A model generated the notes under the pieces. That model was not told the origin of the DNA, ran no database searches, and worked only from the letters and a program-made list of their open reading frames with translations. 64,000 nucleotides of DNA, from positions 4,504,501 to 4,568,500 of the forward strand of contig NZ_WBXN01000004.1 in the NCBI RefSeq assembly GCF_008973465.1. Direction: 5' to 3'. This document shows positions 1 to 7,552 of the stretch, piece after piece (position 1 is the first letter of the stretch; each line of letters begins with the position of its first letter). The position numbers and the translations under genes were made by a program. Source of the stretch: Streptomyces sp. SS1-1. Lineage in GTDB: Bacteria; Actinomycetota; Actinomycetes; Streptomycetales; Streptomycetaceae.

Positions 1-551
1 GCTGGTCCGACGCGCTCGCCGCCCGCACCGGACGGCCCGTCCTGAACGCGGGCATCGGCGGGAACCTGCTGCTCCACGACTCCGCCTGGTACGGCGAGCG
101 GGGCGTGGCCCGGCTGCGCCGGGACGTGCTGGAACGGCCGGGCGTGGACACCCTCGTCGTGCTGCTCGGGCTGAACGACATCGGCTTCAGCGAGACCGAT
201 GAACAGCCCACCTACAAGCCGGCGCCCGTGGTGGAGACGGCCGAGCTGATCGCCGGGCACCGGGAGGTGCTGCGGCAGGCCCGGACGGCCGGGCTGCGGG
301 TGGCCGGCTGCACCCTGCTGCCGTTCGGAGGCTCCGACCACTGGGGCCCGCACGCGGCCGGGGTCAGCGGCGAACTGAACGCCTGGATCGCCGGCTCGGG
401 GGAGTACGACACGGTCGTGGACCTGAACCGGGCGCTGGCCGACCCGGCGGACCCGGACCGGCTGCGTCCCGCGTACGACTTCGGCGATCACCTGCACCCG
501 AACGACGCCGGGTACGAGGTGATGGCCGAAGCCGTCGCGGCGGCCGTCTAA
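1..551 (+). CDS. SGNH/GDSL-family hydrolase, C-terminal part (5' end outside window)
   Basis: The reading frame is already open at base 3, so only the C-terminal ~182 residues are present. SGNH hydrolase signatures are visible: NAGIGGN (block II, oxyanion Gly), LGLNDIG (block III, GxND) and DHLHPND near the end (block V, Asp-x-x-His of the catalytic triad). The catalytic serine block lies upstream of the window. Family members are secreted or cytosolic esterases, lipases or carbohydrate esterases, and the substrate cannot be told from this fragment. The stop codon overlaps the stop of the convergent accE gene by two bases, so the two genes end tail to tail with no room for a terminator. Confidence 0.9.
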   Translation, partial: WSDALAARTGRPVLNAGIGGNLLLHDSAWYGERGVARLRRDVLERPGVDTLVVLLGLNDIGFSETDEQPTYKPAPVVETAELIAGHREVLRQARTAGLRVAGCTLLPFGGSDHWGPHAAGVSGELNAWIAGSGEYDTVVDLNRALADPADPDRLRPAYDFGDHLHPNDAGYEVMAEAVAAAV

Positions 552-757
552 CCGGGCCAGTACGTCCGGGCCCATGTGGACGGGCCCGGCTGGGGCAGCC
601 GGTGGGCGGCGATGCGGGACGGGTCCGACCACCCGTCCCGCGGCTCGGGTGCGCCGGGCGGCACGGCTGCCGCCGCCGCGGCGCGGGCGCGGACCACCGC
701 CAGTGCGGCGGCCAGCTCCTCCGGTGTCGGGTTGCCCCGGAGCACCTTGATGTTCAT
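548..757 (-). CDS. accE: Acyl-CoA carboxylase epsilon subunit
   Basis: A 69-residue protein starting MNIKVLRGNPTPEE. This N-terminus is typical of the actinobacterial acyl-CoA carboxylase epsilon subunit, a small protein that binds and stimulates the beta (carboxyltransferase) subunit. An Ala-rich helix (residues 15-31) is followed by the conserved WSDPSR and a Trp-ending tail. The start was chosen at 757 because GGGAG lies six bases upstream and the conserved N-terminus begins there; the longer open frame overlaps pccB without family support. It sits 17 bases after pccB and is surely cotranscribed with it. The complex carboxylates acetyl- or propionyl-CoA to supply malonyl- or methylmalonyl-CoA. 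Confidence 0.93.
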   Translation of the reverse strand: MNIKVLRGNPTPEELAAALAVVRARAAAAAAVPPGAPEPRDGWSDPSRIAAHRLPQPGPSTWARTYWPG

Positions 758-774
758 GACGGCTCCCAGCGGGA

Positions 775-2361
775 CTAGAGGGGGATGTTGCCGTGCTTCT
801 TCGGAGGCAGGGATTCCCGCTTCGTCCGGAGCTGACGCAGACCGCGCACGATGTGCAGACGGGTGTCGGACGGCATGATCACCGCGTCGACGTACCCGCG
901 TTCGGCCGCGACGTACGGGTTGAGCAGGGTGTCCTCGTACTCCCGCATCAGCCGCGCGCGGGTCGCCTCCGGGTCGTCCGACTCGGCGATCGTGCGGCGG
1001 TGCAGGATGTTGACCGCGCCCTGCGCGCCCATCACGGCGATCTGGGCCGTCGGCCACGCCAGGTTGAGGTCGGCGCCCAGGTGCTTGGAACCCATGACGT
1101 CGTAGGCGCCGCCGAACGCCTTGCGGGTGATGACCGTGATCAGCGGGACGGTCGCCTCGGCGTACGCGTAGATCAGCTTGGCGCCGCGGCGGATGATGCC
1201 GTCGTGCTCCTGGTCCACGCCCGGCAGGAAGCCCGGCACGTCGACGAAGGTCAGCACCGGCACGTTGAAGGCGTCGCAGGTGCGCACGAACCGCGCGGCC
1301 TTCTCCGAGGCGGCGATGTCCAGGCAGCCCGCGAACTGCATCGGCTGGTTGGCGACGATCCCGACGGGACGGCCCTCGACCCGGCCGAAGCCCGTGACGA
1401 TGTTCGGGGCGAACAGCGCCTGCGTCTCGAAGAACTCGCCGTCGTCCAGGACGTGCTCGATCACCGCGTGCATGTCGTACGGCTGGTTCGCGCTGTCCGG
1501 CACGATCGTGTCCAGCTCGCGGTCCTCGTCCGTGACCGCGAGGTCAGCCTCCTCCGGGAACGCCGGAGGCTCGGACAGGTTGTTGGACGGCAGGTACGAC
1601 AGCAGCTGCTTGACGTACTCGATGGCGTCCTTCTCGTCGCCCGCCATGTGATGGGCCACGCCGGACGCCGAGTTGTGGGTGCGGGCGCCGCCCAGCTCCT
1701 CGAAGCCGACGTCCTCACCGGTGACCGTCTTGATGACGTCCGGGCCGGTGATGAACATGTGCGAGGTCTGGTCGACCATCACCGTGAAGTCGGTGATCGC
1801 CGGGGAGTAGACCGCGCCGCCCGCGCACGGGCCGACGACCAGGCTGATCTGCGGGATGACACCCGAGGCGTGCGTGTTGCGGCGGAAGATCTCGCCGTAC
1901 GCGCCCAGTGAGGCCACACCCTCCTGGATACGGGCGCCGCCCGAGTCGTTGATGCCGATGACCGGGCAGCCCGTCTTCAGCGCGAAGTCCATGACCTTGA
2001 CGATCTTCTGGCCGTAGACCTCGCCGAGCGCGCCGCCGAAGACGGTGAAGTCCTGCGAGAACACGGCCACCGGACGCCCGTCGACCGTGCCGTAGCCGGT
2101 GACGACTCCGTCGCCGTACGGGCGGTTCCTCTCCAGCCCGAAGTTGGTCGAGCGGTGCCGGGCGAACTCGTCGAGCTCGACGAACGACCCCTCGTCGAGG
2201 AGGAGTTCGATGCGCTCACGGGCCGTCAGCTTGCCCTTGGCGTGCTGCTTCTCGACGGCACGTGCGGAGCCGGCGTGCGTCGCTTCCTCGATGCGGCGCT
2301 GGAGATCCGCGAGCTTGCCCGCGGTGGTGTGGATGTCGATCTGCTCTTCCGGCTCGGACAT
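775..2361 (-). CDS. pccB: Propionyl/acyl-CoA carboxylase beta subunit (carboxyltransferase)
   Basis: A 528-residue carboxyltransferase that moves CO2 from carboxybiotin on the alpha subunit to acyl-CoA. It begins MSEPEEQ and closely resembles the Streptomyces PccB sequence that I remember. The two crotonase-like halves are visible. The N-terminal half holds the acyl-CoA pocket (GGALGEVYGQK, GINDSGGARIQEG). The C-terminal half holds the biotin side (FVDVPGFLPGVDQEH, ITRKAFGGAYDVM). The ATG at 2361 was preferred over an in-frame TTG at 2388 because an AGGGAG site lies upstream and the family N-terminus starts there. The biotin carboxylase/carrier subunit is not in this window. The gene is divergent from birA, whose product would biotinylate that missing subunit. 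Confidence 0.95.
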   Translation of the reverse strand: MSEPEEQIDIHTTAGKLADLQRRIEEATHAGSARAVEKQHAKGKLTARERIELLLDEGSFVELDEFARHRSTNFGLERNRPYGDGVVTGYGTVDGRPVAVFSQDFTVFGGALGEVYGQKIVKVMDFALKTGCPVIGINDSGGARIQEGVASLGAYGEIFRRNTHASGVIPQISLVVGPCAGGAVYSPAITDFTVMVDQTSHMFITGPDVIKTVTGEDVGFEELGGARTHNSASGVAHHMAGDEKDAIEYVKQLLSYLPSNNLSEPPAFPEEADLAVTDEDRELDTIVPDSANQPYDMHAVIEHVLDDGEFFETQALFAPNIVTGFGRVEGRPVGIVANQPMQFAGCLDIAASEKAARFVRTCDAFNVPVLTFVDVPGFLPGVDQEHDGIIRRGAKLIYAYAEATVPLITVITRKAFGGAYDVMGSKHLGADLNLAWPTAQIAVMGAQGAVNILHRRTIAESDDPEATRARLMREYEDTLLNPYVAAERGYVDAVIMPSDTRLHIVRGLRQLRTKRESLPPKKHGNIPL

Positions 2362-2459
2362 CGGGATCGCGGCTCCCTGCCTGCTCAAAAGGGGGGACGG
2401 TTACTCATCCGTAGAGTAGTGGCGGGTCTCGGGATCAGCAGTGCGGCGTTTCACACACC

Positions 2460-2465
2460 TAGGGT
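2460..2465 (+). promoter_or_regulatory. Predicted -10 (TAGGGT) of a leaderless birA transcript
   Basis: TAGGGT lies seven bases before the birA ATG, and no Shine-Dalgarno sequence fits between them. This spacing would put the transcription start on or next to the start codon. No clear -35 is seen. Confidence 0.6.
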
Positions 2466-2472
2466 GGCTTGC

Positions 2473-3333
2473 ATGACGCCGCGAGATGCATCAGACGACA
2501 GCCGTTGGTCGGACCTGGACCGTCCGCCGCTCAACGCCGCCGCGCTGCGCCGGGGACTCGTCCGCGAGGGCGGACTCTGGCGCGACGTGCGGATCGTGGC
2601 GCGCACCGGCTCCACCAACACCGACCTGGTGGAGCTGGCCACCAAGGGCGAGGCCGGCGAGGGCGCGGTCCTCGTCGCCGAGGAGCAGACGGCCGGCAAG
2701 GGCCGCCTCGACCGGGACTGGACGGCACCGGCCCGCTCCGGGCTGTTCTTCTCCGTCCTGCTGAACCCGGCCGGGGTGCCGGTGACCCGCTGGGGGTGGC
2801 TGCCGCTGCTCACCGGCGTCGCCGTGGCCACCGGGCTGTCGCGCGCGGCGGGCGTGGACACGGCACTCAAGTGGCCCAACGACCTGCTGCTGACCGTCGG
2901 CGGCGAGGAACGCAAGGCCGGCGGCATCCTGGCCGAGCGGGCCGGTGACGACGGCGTGGTCATCGGCGTCGGCATCAACGTGACCCTGCGCGCGGACGAG
3001 CTCCCGGTGCCCCAGGCGGGCTCGCTCGCGCTCGCGGGCGCCGTCAGCACCGACCGGGACCCCCTGCTGCGGGCCGTGCTGCGGTCCCTGGAGGAGTGGT
3101 ACGGGCGGTGGCGGGCCGCGAACGGCGACCCGGTGGCCAGCGGACTCCAGGAGACGTACGCGGCCGGGTGTGCGACGTTGGGGAAGCAGGTACGGGCCGA
3201 ACTGCCGGGCGACCGGGCGATCACCGGGGAGGCCGTCGCGCTCGACGGCGACGGACGGCTCGTGATCGCGACCGGGGAGGGCGTGCAGGAGCCGGTGGGC
3301 GCCGGCGACATCGTGCATCTGCGCCGGGCGTGA
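2473..3333 (+). CDS. birA: Biotin--[acetyl-CoA-carboxylase] ligase
   Basis: A 286-residue monofunctional biotin protein ligase without the N-terminal DNA-binding domain of E. coli BirA. It makes biotinyl-AMP and transfers biotin to the carrier lysine of acyl-CoA carboxylase alpha subunits. Visible motifs: T-G-S-T-N (Ser47-Asn49), the biotin/ATP loop G-K-G-R-L-D-R-D-W (75-83, a variant of GRGRxGRxW), K-W-P-N-D (133-137, with the lysine that contacts biotin phosphate) and RKAGGIL. A C-terminal SH3-like domain follows from about residue 235. The ATG at 2473 fits the leaderless -10 seven bases upstream. It is divergent from pccB-accE, the enzyme family it serves. Confidence 0.92.
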   Translation: MTPRDASDDSRWSDLDRPPLNAAALRRGLVREGGLWRDVRIVARTGSTNTDLVELATKGEAGEGAVLVAEEQTAGKGRLDRDWTAPARSGLFFSVLLNPAGVPVTRWGWLPLLTGVAVATGLSRAAGVDTALKWPNDLLLTVGGEERKAGGILAERAGDDGVVIGVGINVTLRADELPVPQAGSLALAGAVSTDRDPLLRAVLRSLEEWYGRWRAANGDPVASGLQETYAAGCATLGKQVRAELPGDRAITGEAVALDGDGRLVIATGEGVQEPVGAGDIVHLRRA

Positions 3334-3491
3334 CGGCGGCCGTACGGGCGCACGGGGCGCCCCGGGCGCCAAGCGGAAGCCGGGACGGGCCGGCGCGCGC
3401 CGGATCGGAACACGACCGCCCGGGTACCCCACCAGCGGCGGTACGGCAGGACCGGCTTTCCCCGACGGAGTGAGCTGGCGCACACCTGCCG

Positions 3492-3497
3492 TAAAGT
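3492..3497 (+). promoter_or_regulatory. Candidate -10 (TAAAGT) upstream of cya
   Basis: TAAAGT lies 48 bases before the cya start and is the most AT-rich hexamer in the birA-cya gap. No convincing -35 partner was found, so this is tentative. Confidence 0.3.
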
Positions 3498-3545
3498 GAA
3501 GGCCGGTCGCTTACTCGACCGCGGCAGATCGGAAGGGCAGCAGGC

Positions 3546-4670
3546 GTGACCGTCGACGACACGGGCTCCGGCGGGGACGGCCGCGTGGACCCCCACGCCG
3601 CCGAACCGGGCGAGGACCCCCTCGCCCTGCGCCTGGAACAGCTCATCCTCGGCGCCGAGCGGCGCTACACCCCGTTCCAGGCGGCCCGCAGCGCCGGGGT
3701 CTCCATGGAACTGGCCTCCCGCTTCTGGCGGGCCATGGGCTTCGCCGACATCGGGCAGGCCAAGGCGCTCACCGAGGCCGACGTGCTGGCGCTGCGGCGC
3801 CTGGCCGGTCTGGTCGAGGCGGGGCTGCTCAGCGAGGCCATGGCCGTGCAGGTGGCCCGGTCCACCGGGCAGACCACGGCCCGGCTCGCGGAGTGGCAGA
3901 TCGACTCCTTCCTGGAGGGCCTGACCGAGCCGCCGGAACCCGGCATGACCCGTACCGAGGTCACGTATCCGCTGGTCGAGCTGCTGCTGCCCGAACTGGA
4001 GGAGTTCCTCGTCTATGTCTGGCGGCGCCAGCTGGCCGCCGCGACCGGCCGGGTCGTGCAGGCCGCCGACGACGAGGAGATGGTCGACCGGCGGCTGGCC
4101 GTGGGCTTCGCCGACCTCGTCGGGTTCACGCGGCTGACCCGCCGGATGGAGGAGGAGGAACTCGGCGAGCTCGTCGAGGCCTTCGAGACCACGGCGGCCG
4201 ACCTGGTCGCCGCGAACGGCGGACGGCTGATCAAGACGCTCGGCGACGAGGTGCTGTACGCCGCCGACGACGCGGGCGTCGCCGCCGAGATCGCGCTGCG
4301 GCTCATCGAGACGATGGCCCACGACGAGACGATGCCCGAACTGCGGGTCGGCATCGCCTTCGGCACCGTGACCACCCGGATGGGCGATGTCTTCGGCACG
4401 ACCGTGAACCTCGCCTCCCGGCTGACCTCCATAGCCCCCCGCGACGCCGTCCTCGTGGACAGCGCGTTCGCGGAGGAGCTGATCCGGACCGGCGAGGCCC
4501 CCGCCTCGGAGGCCGAGGCGGCGGAGGCGGCCGCCACCGCCGAGAAGGAGGGCGAGGAGCCCCCGGCGTACCGGTTCGCCCTCCAGCCGATGTGGCAGCG
4601 CCCCGTGCGTGGCCTCGGGGTCGTCGAGCCGTGGCTGCTGACCCGGAGGACGCCTCCCGGGGAGGAGTGA
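3546..4670 (+). CDS. cya: Class III adenylate cyclase with N-terminal regulatory domain
   Basis: A 374-residue cytosolic adenylate cyclase making cAMP, which in Streptomyces affects germination and development. Residues ~25-165 resemble the autoinhibitory domain of mycobacterial Rv1264 (pH-sensing regulatory type). Residues ~180-350 are the catalytic domain, with metal-binding Asp190 (FADLVGF) and Asp234 (KTLGDEV) and the GTTVNLASRL transition-state stretch. The Ala/Glu-rich insert AEAAEAAATAEKEGEE sits near the C-terminus. The GTG start at 3546 follows GGAAGGGCAG. The gene is convergent with the repeat-rich membrane protein gene. It has no membrane segment. Identification as a cyclase is secure; nucleotide specificity for ATP is by family. 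Confidence 0.93.
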   Translation: MTVDDTGSGGDGRVDPHAAEPGEDPLALRLEQLILGAERRYTPFQAARSAGVSMELASRFWRAMGFADIGQAKALTEADVLALRRLAGLVEAGLLSEAMAVQVARSTGQTTARLAEWQIDSFLEGLTEPPEPGMTRTEVTYPLVELLLPELEEFLVYVWRRQLAAATGRVVQAADDEEMVDRRLAVGFADLVGFTRLTRRMEEEELGELVEAFETTAADLVAANGGRLIKTLGDEVLYAADDAGVAAEIALRLIETMAHDETMPELRVGIAFGTVTTRMGDVFGTTVNLASRLTSIAPRDAVLVDSAFAEELIRTGEAPASEAEAAEAAATAEKEGEEPPAYRFALQPMWQRPVRGLGVVEPWLLTRRTPPGEE

Positions 4671-4692
4671 GCGCCTCTTCCTCGACCCCCCT

Positions 4693-6444
4693 TCAGCGCC
4701 CACCGCTGGAACCGAACAGATCGATGCAGAGCCCGATGACCGGCACACAGACGCCGCGGTCGTCGGGCTCCGACGGTTGCGGAGCCGGTGTCGGTGTCGG
4801 AGAGGGGGTGGGGCGGCCGGGCGCCGGGGGATGCTGCGGCGTCGTGGGTGCGGGCCGGGACGGCTCCTGGGCGGCGGGCGGGGCCTGAGGAGGCGGGGCG
4901 TCACCTGTCGCGCCGGGCGCGGGGGACCGCGTCTCGCTCGCGCCTGCCGTCGCGCCAGCGGTAGCGGTAGCGGTGGGCACGAGGATCGAGCCGGCGGTGG
5001 GCGTGGTGCCCAGGCCGCCCATGGCGGAGGTGGCGGACGGGCTTGGGTGTGCACGGGCCGACGGGGCGAGCGTGGCGGCGGCCTCCGTGGAGCGGTCCGT
5101 GCCGGGCTCGCCGGCGCCGATGGCAAGCTCCGGCGCGTCGGTCGGGTCCGCCGGCCCCAGCCCCGGAATCCCGGTCTCGGGCGCCAGCCGCACCAGACTC
5201 AACGCCCCGGCGGCCAGCGCCAGCCCCCCGGCCGCGAGCAGGGCCGCACGCCGGGGCCGCCGCCGGTGCCGCCCCCGACGGCCGAAGAACCGGGGGTATG
5301 CGTCCGTGTCGGCTTCGTCAGGGGTGTCGGCGGTGGTGTCGGCGGTGGTGGCGGGGTGCTGCGCGTCGGCGGCGGCTGCGGCGGCGGCCGGCTGGGGCGC
5401 CTCGGTCGGGGGCTGCTTCCGGTTGGCCGCAGTAGGGGCCGGTTTCGGGGGCCGGGGCGGCTCGGCTGTGGCGGTCGTGTCCTCGGGCGACTGGGAGGGC
5501 TTGGCGTCGGCTGCGGACAGACCCTGTGCCATGGCTACGGCGGTGGAGCCAGCCGGTGTCCCGGCCGACGGCCGCTCCCGGTTCGGTCCGGCGGGTTCGG
5601 TGGCGGGTGTCTTGGAAGGCCGGGGAGACGTGGCGGCTGCTGCGGAGCGACCCGGTGTCTTGGCCGGGGGCCGCTCCTGGCTGGGCCCGGCAGCGACCGG
5701 CTTCGAGGGCCGGGGCCGCTCGGGTGTGGCGGTCGTGTCCTCGGGCGGCTGCGACGGCTTGGCTGCGGCCGGCCCCTGGCCTCGCGCAGGGGCCGGGGTC
5801 GGCGTCGGTGGCGTGGTGTTGGCGGGCCGCGGGTTCTGGCCGGGCTCGGCCGCAGCGGCACCGGATGGCGTCGTGGGCTGGAGCGGCCCGGGTGTCGTGC
5901 CCGTGTGTCCAGGCGCCCGCGAGGGCCGGGCCTCGGTTGTGGATCGTCCCGGAGTCTTGGCGCGGGGCCGCTCCTGGCTGGGCCCGGCAGCGACCGGCTT
6001 CGAGGGCCGGGGCCGCTCGGGTGTGGCGGTCGTGTCCTCGGGCGGCTGCGACGGCTTGGCTGCGGCCGGCCATTGGGCTCGCGTCGGCGTCGGTGCCGTG
6101 GTCTTGGCGGGCCGTGGAGGCCGGCCGGGTGCGGCAGGGGGCGTCGGCCGGGGCGGACTCGGAGTCGTCGTGGCCGTGCCTTCTGGCGCTCCCGACGGCT
6201 TGGATTCGGTCGGGTTCTGTGCCGTGGCCTCGCCGACCGGAGCCGCCGTGTCCGAAGGGCGTGCCCTCCTCGCCAGGGGGACCGGCTTCGGGGTGCCCGG
6301 TGGGGTGGTGTCCGGGGTGGTTCGGGGGGAGCCCGTTCCGTAGGTCGTGGCGTGGGACGGGTGCGGGCTGCCCGCTTCCCCGTCGTGCGACCCCGGTATC
6401 CGGCCCGGTGCCCGGTCCTTCGGTCTGTCCGTCGTGTTGCCCAT
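4693..6444 (-). CDS. Pro/Thr/Ala-rich single-pass membrane protein with internal repeats
   Basis: A 583-residue protein of unknown function. Residues 1-390 are low-complexity Pro, Thr, Ala, Lys and Arg sequence with repeats of a unit containing AAKPSQPPEDTTATPERPRP. A basic stretch (RRHRRRPRR) and one hydrophobic segment at about 398-418 follow. The C-terminal ~165 residues are Thr/Pro/Ser-rich and end in CVPVIGLCIDLFG, with two cysteines that could pair. The basic side precedes the helix, suggesting a cytosolic disordered N-terminus and an external C-terminus, so an anchored wall-spanning or scaffold protein is plausible. Two repeat units are nearly identical at DNA level (separate entries). 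A long open frame on the opposite strand lacks such architecture and was not called. Confidence 0.75.
   Translation of the reverse strand: MGNTTDRPKDRAPGRIPGSHDGEAGSPHPSHATTYGTGSPRTTPDTTPPGTPKPVPLARRARPSDTAAPVGEATAQNPTESKPSGAPEGTATTTPSPPRPTPPAAPGRPPRPAKTTAPTPTRAQWPAAAKPSQPPEDTTATPERPRPSKPVAAGPSQERPRAKTPGRSTTEARPSRAPGHTGTTPGPLQPTTPSGAAAAEPGQNPRPANTTPPTPTPAPARGQGPAAAKPSQPPEDTTATPERPRPSKPVAAGPSQERPPAKTPGRSAAAATSPRPSKTPATEPAGPNRERPSAGTPAGSTAVAMAQGLSAADAKPSQSPEDTTATAEPPRPPKPAPTAANRKQPPTEAPQPAAAAAAADAQHPATTADTTADTPDEADTDAYPRFFGRRGRHRRRPRRAALLAAGGLALAAGALSLVRLAPETGIPGLGPADPTDAPELAIGAGEPGTDRSTEAAATLAPSARAHPSPSATSAMGGLGTTPTAGSILVPTATATAGATAGASETRSPAPGATGDAPPPQAPPAAQEPSRPAPTTPQHPPAPGRPTPSPTPTPAPQPSEPDDRGVCVPVIGLCIDLFGSSGGR
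5659..5774 (-). repeat. 116-bp direct repeat, copy 1, inside the Pro-rich protein gene
   Basis: This 116-base stretch matches 5956-6071 at 114 positions by eye. Both copies are in the same frame and encode the same Pro-rich unit. A more diverged third unit lies around 5418-5520. Confidence 0.85.
5956..6071 (-). repeat. 116-bp direct repeat, copy 2, inside the Pro-rich protein gene
   Basis: Partner of 5659-5774; the two differences are adjacent bases near one end. The near identity, including synonymous sites, points to a recent duplication or gene conversion. Confidence 0.85.
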
Positions 6445-6632
6445 CGCGACCCCTCCCCCACGCGCCTGTGCCCCCGAGGCGCCGTGGTGTCGGGCACGTT
6501 ATGCGGTGCTGTGAGGGGTGGCGCGGGACTTGGGCGGGATGTCACTCGAACGGGTGTCGGGACCTGGTGCGGACCCGTGCGTGGTGGGCCTTTCCCCGGA
6601 GGGGCGGGGCTGCGATGATCGGGGCGAGTGTT

Positions 6633-6648
6633 GTTAACCCGCGTTAAC
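6633..6648. promoter_or_regulatory. Inverted repeat GTTAAC-N4-GTTAAC before the enoyl-CoA hydratase gene
   Basis: Two GTTAAC hexamers, each self-complementary, flank CCGC and end 11 bases before the ATG, touching the CCGGAGG ribosome-binding site. AT-rich symmetric DNA is rare here, so an operator is likely; the regulator is unknown. Confidence 0.5.
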
Positions 6649-6659
6649 CGGAGGGTGTC

Positions 6660-7460
6660 ATGAGTGAGGAGCGGTTCGGGGAGTTCGTCCTGGTGCGGCG
6701 GCACGGGGACGGGCATGTCGCGGAGCTGGCCCTCGACCGGCCCAAGGCCATGAACGCCGTCTCGACGGAGATGGCCCGGTCGATCGCGGGGGCCTGCGCC
6801 GCGCTGGGCGCCGACCGTGACGTACGGGTCGTGGTGGTCACCTCCACGCACGAGCGCGCGTTCTGCGTCGGGGCGGACCTGAAGGAGCGCAACTCCTTCA
6901 GCGACGCCGACCTGGTGCGGCAGCGCCCGGTGGCGCGCGGCGCGTACACGGGCGTGCTGGAGCTGCCCGTGCCGACGGTCGCGGCCGTGCACGGCTTCGC
7001 GCTGGGCGGCGGCTTCGAGCTGGCGCTCTCCTGCGACGTGATCGTGGCCGACCCGACGGCCGTGGTGGGCCTGCCCGAGGTGTCGGTCGGCGTGATCCCC
7101 GGGGGCGGCGGCACGCAGTTGCTGCCGCGCCGGGTCGGGGCCGCCCGCGCGGCCGAGCTGATCTTCACCGCGCGCCGGGTCGAGGCCCCGGAGGCCCGTG
7201 AGCTGGGCCTGGTCGACGTGCTCGTCGAGGAGGGCCGCGACCGCGAGGAGGCGCTGGCGCTGGGCGCCCGGATGGCCGCCAACTCGCCGGTGGGGCTGCG
7301 GGCCGCGAAGAAGGCGCTGCGCCTGGGCTTCGGGATGGATCTGCGGGCCGGGCTGGAGGTCGAGGACGCGGCCTGGCGGTCGGTGGCGTTCTCGGGGGAC
7401 CGCGCGGAGGGCGTGGCCGCCTTCAACGAGAAGCGCAAGCCCCAGTGGCCGGGCGAGTGA
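6660..7460 (+). CDS. Enoyl-CoA hydratase/isomerase (crotonase family)
   Basis: A 266-residue crotonase-fold enzyme that would hydrate trans-2-enoyl-CoA in beta-oxidation or a related acyl-CoA pathway. Visible motifs: FCVGADLKER (oxyanion hole, residues ~75), HGFALGGGFELALSCD with Glu120, and PEVSVGVIPGGGGTQ with Glu140. These two glutamates match the catalytic pair of hydratases, so hydratase activity is favoured over isomerase. The start ATG at 6660 follows CGGAGG. The gene stands alone between a divergent membrane protein gene and a GGDEF gene; the GTTAAC repeat just upstream suggests repression by a fatty-acid or aromatic-acid regulator. The exact substrate is unknown. Confidence 0.9.
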   Translation: MSEERFGEFVLVRRHGDGHVAELALDRPKAMNAVSTEMARSIAGACAALGADRDVRVVVVTSTHERAFCVGADLKERNSFSDADLVRQRPVARGAYTGVLELPVPTVAAVHGFALGGGFELALSCDVIVADPTAVVGLPEVSVGVIPGGGGTQLLPRRVGAARAAELIFTARRVEAPEARELGLVDVLVEEGRDREEALALGARMAANSPVGLRAAKKALRLGFGMDLRAGLEVEDAAWRSVAFSGDRAEGVAAFNEKRKPQWPGE

Positions 7461-7540
7461 CGGGCGAGTGACGGGCGCGTCGACGGACCGCTGAGCGCCC
7501 CGTTCGCCACACCAATGTCCCAAAGAAGGGCAAAGCTCCC

Positions 7541-7546
7541 TAGCCT
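7541..7546 (+). promoter_or_regulatory. Predicted -10 (TAGCCT) of a leaderless GGDEF-gene transcript
   Basis: TAGCCT is six bases before the ATG at 7553. No ribosome-binding site is present in between, so initiation at or beside the start codon is expected. Confidence 0.6.
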
Positions 7547-7552
7547 GGGGTG

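Noticed and set aside
4777..6618. A 613-codon plus-strand frame opposite the Pro-rich protein
   Set aside because: It is Gly/Arg/Cys-rich without a plausible start site or domains; the minus frame has a membrane helix and ordered architecture.
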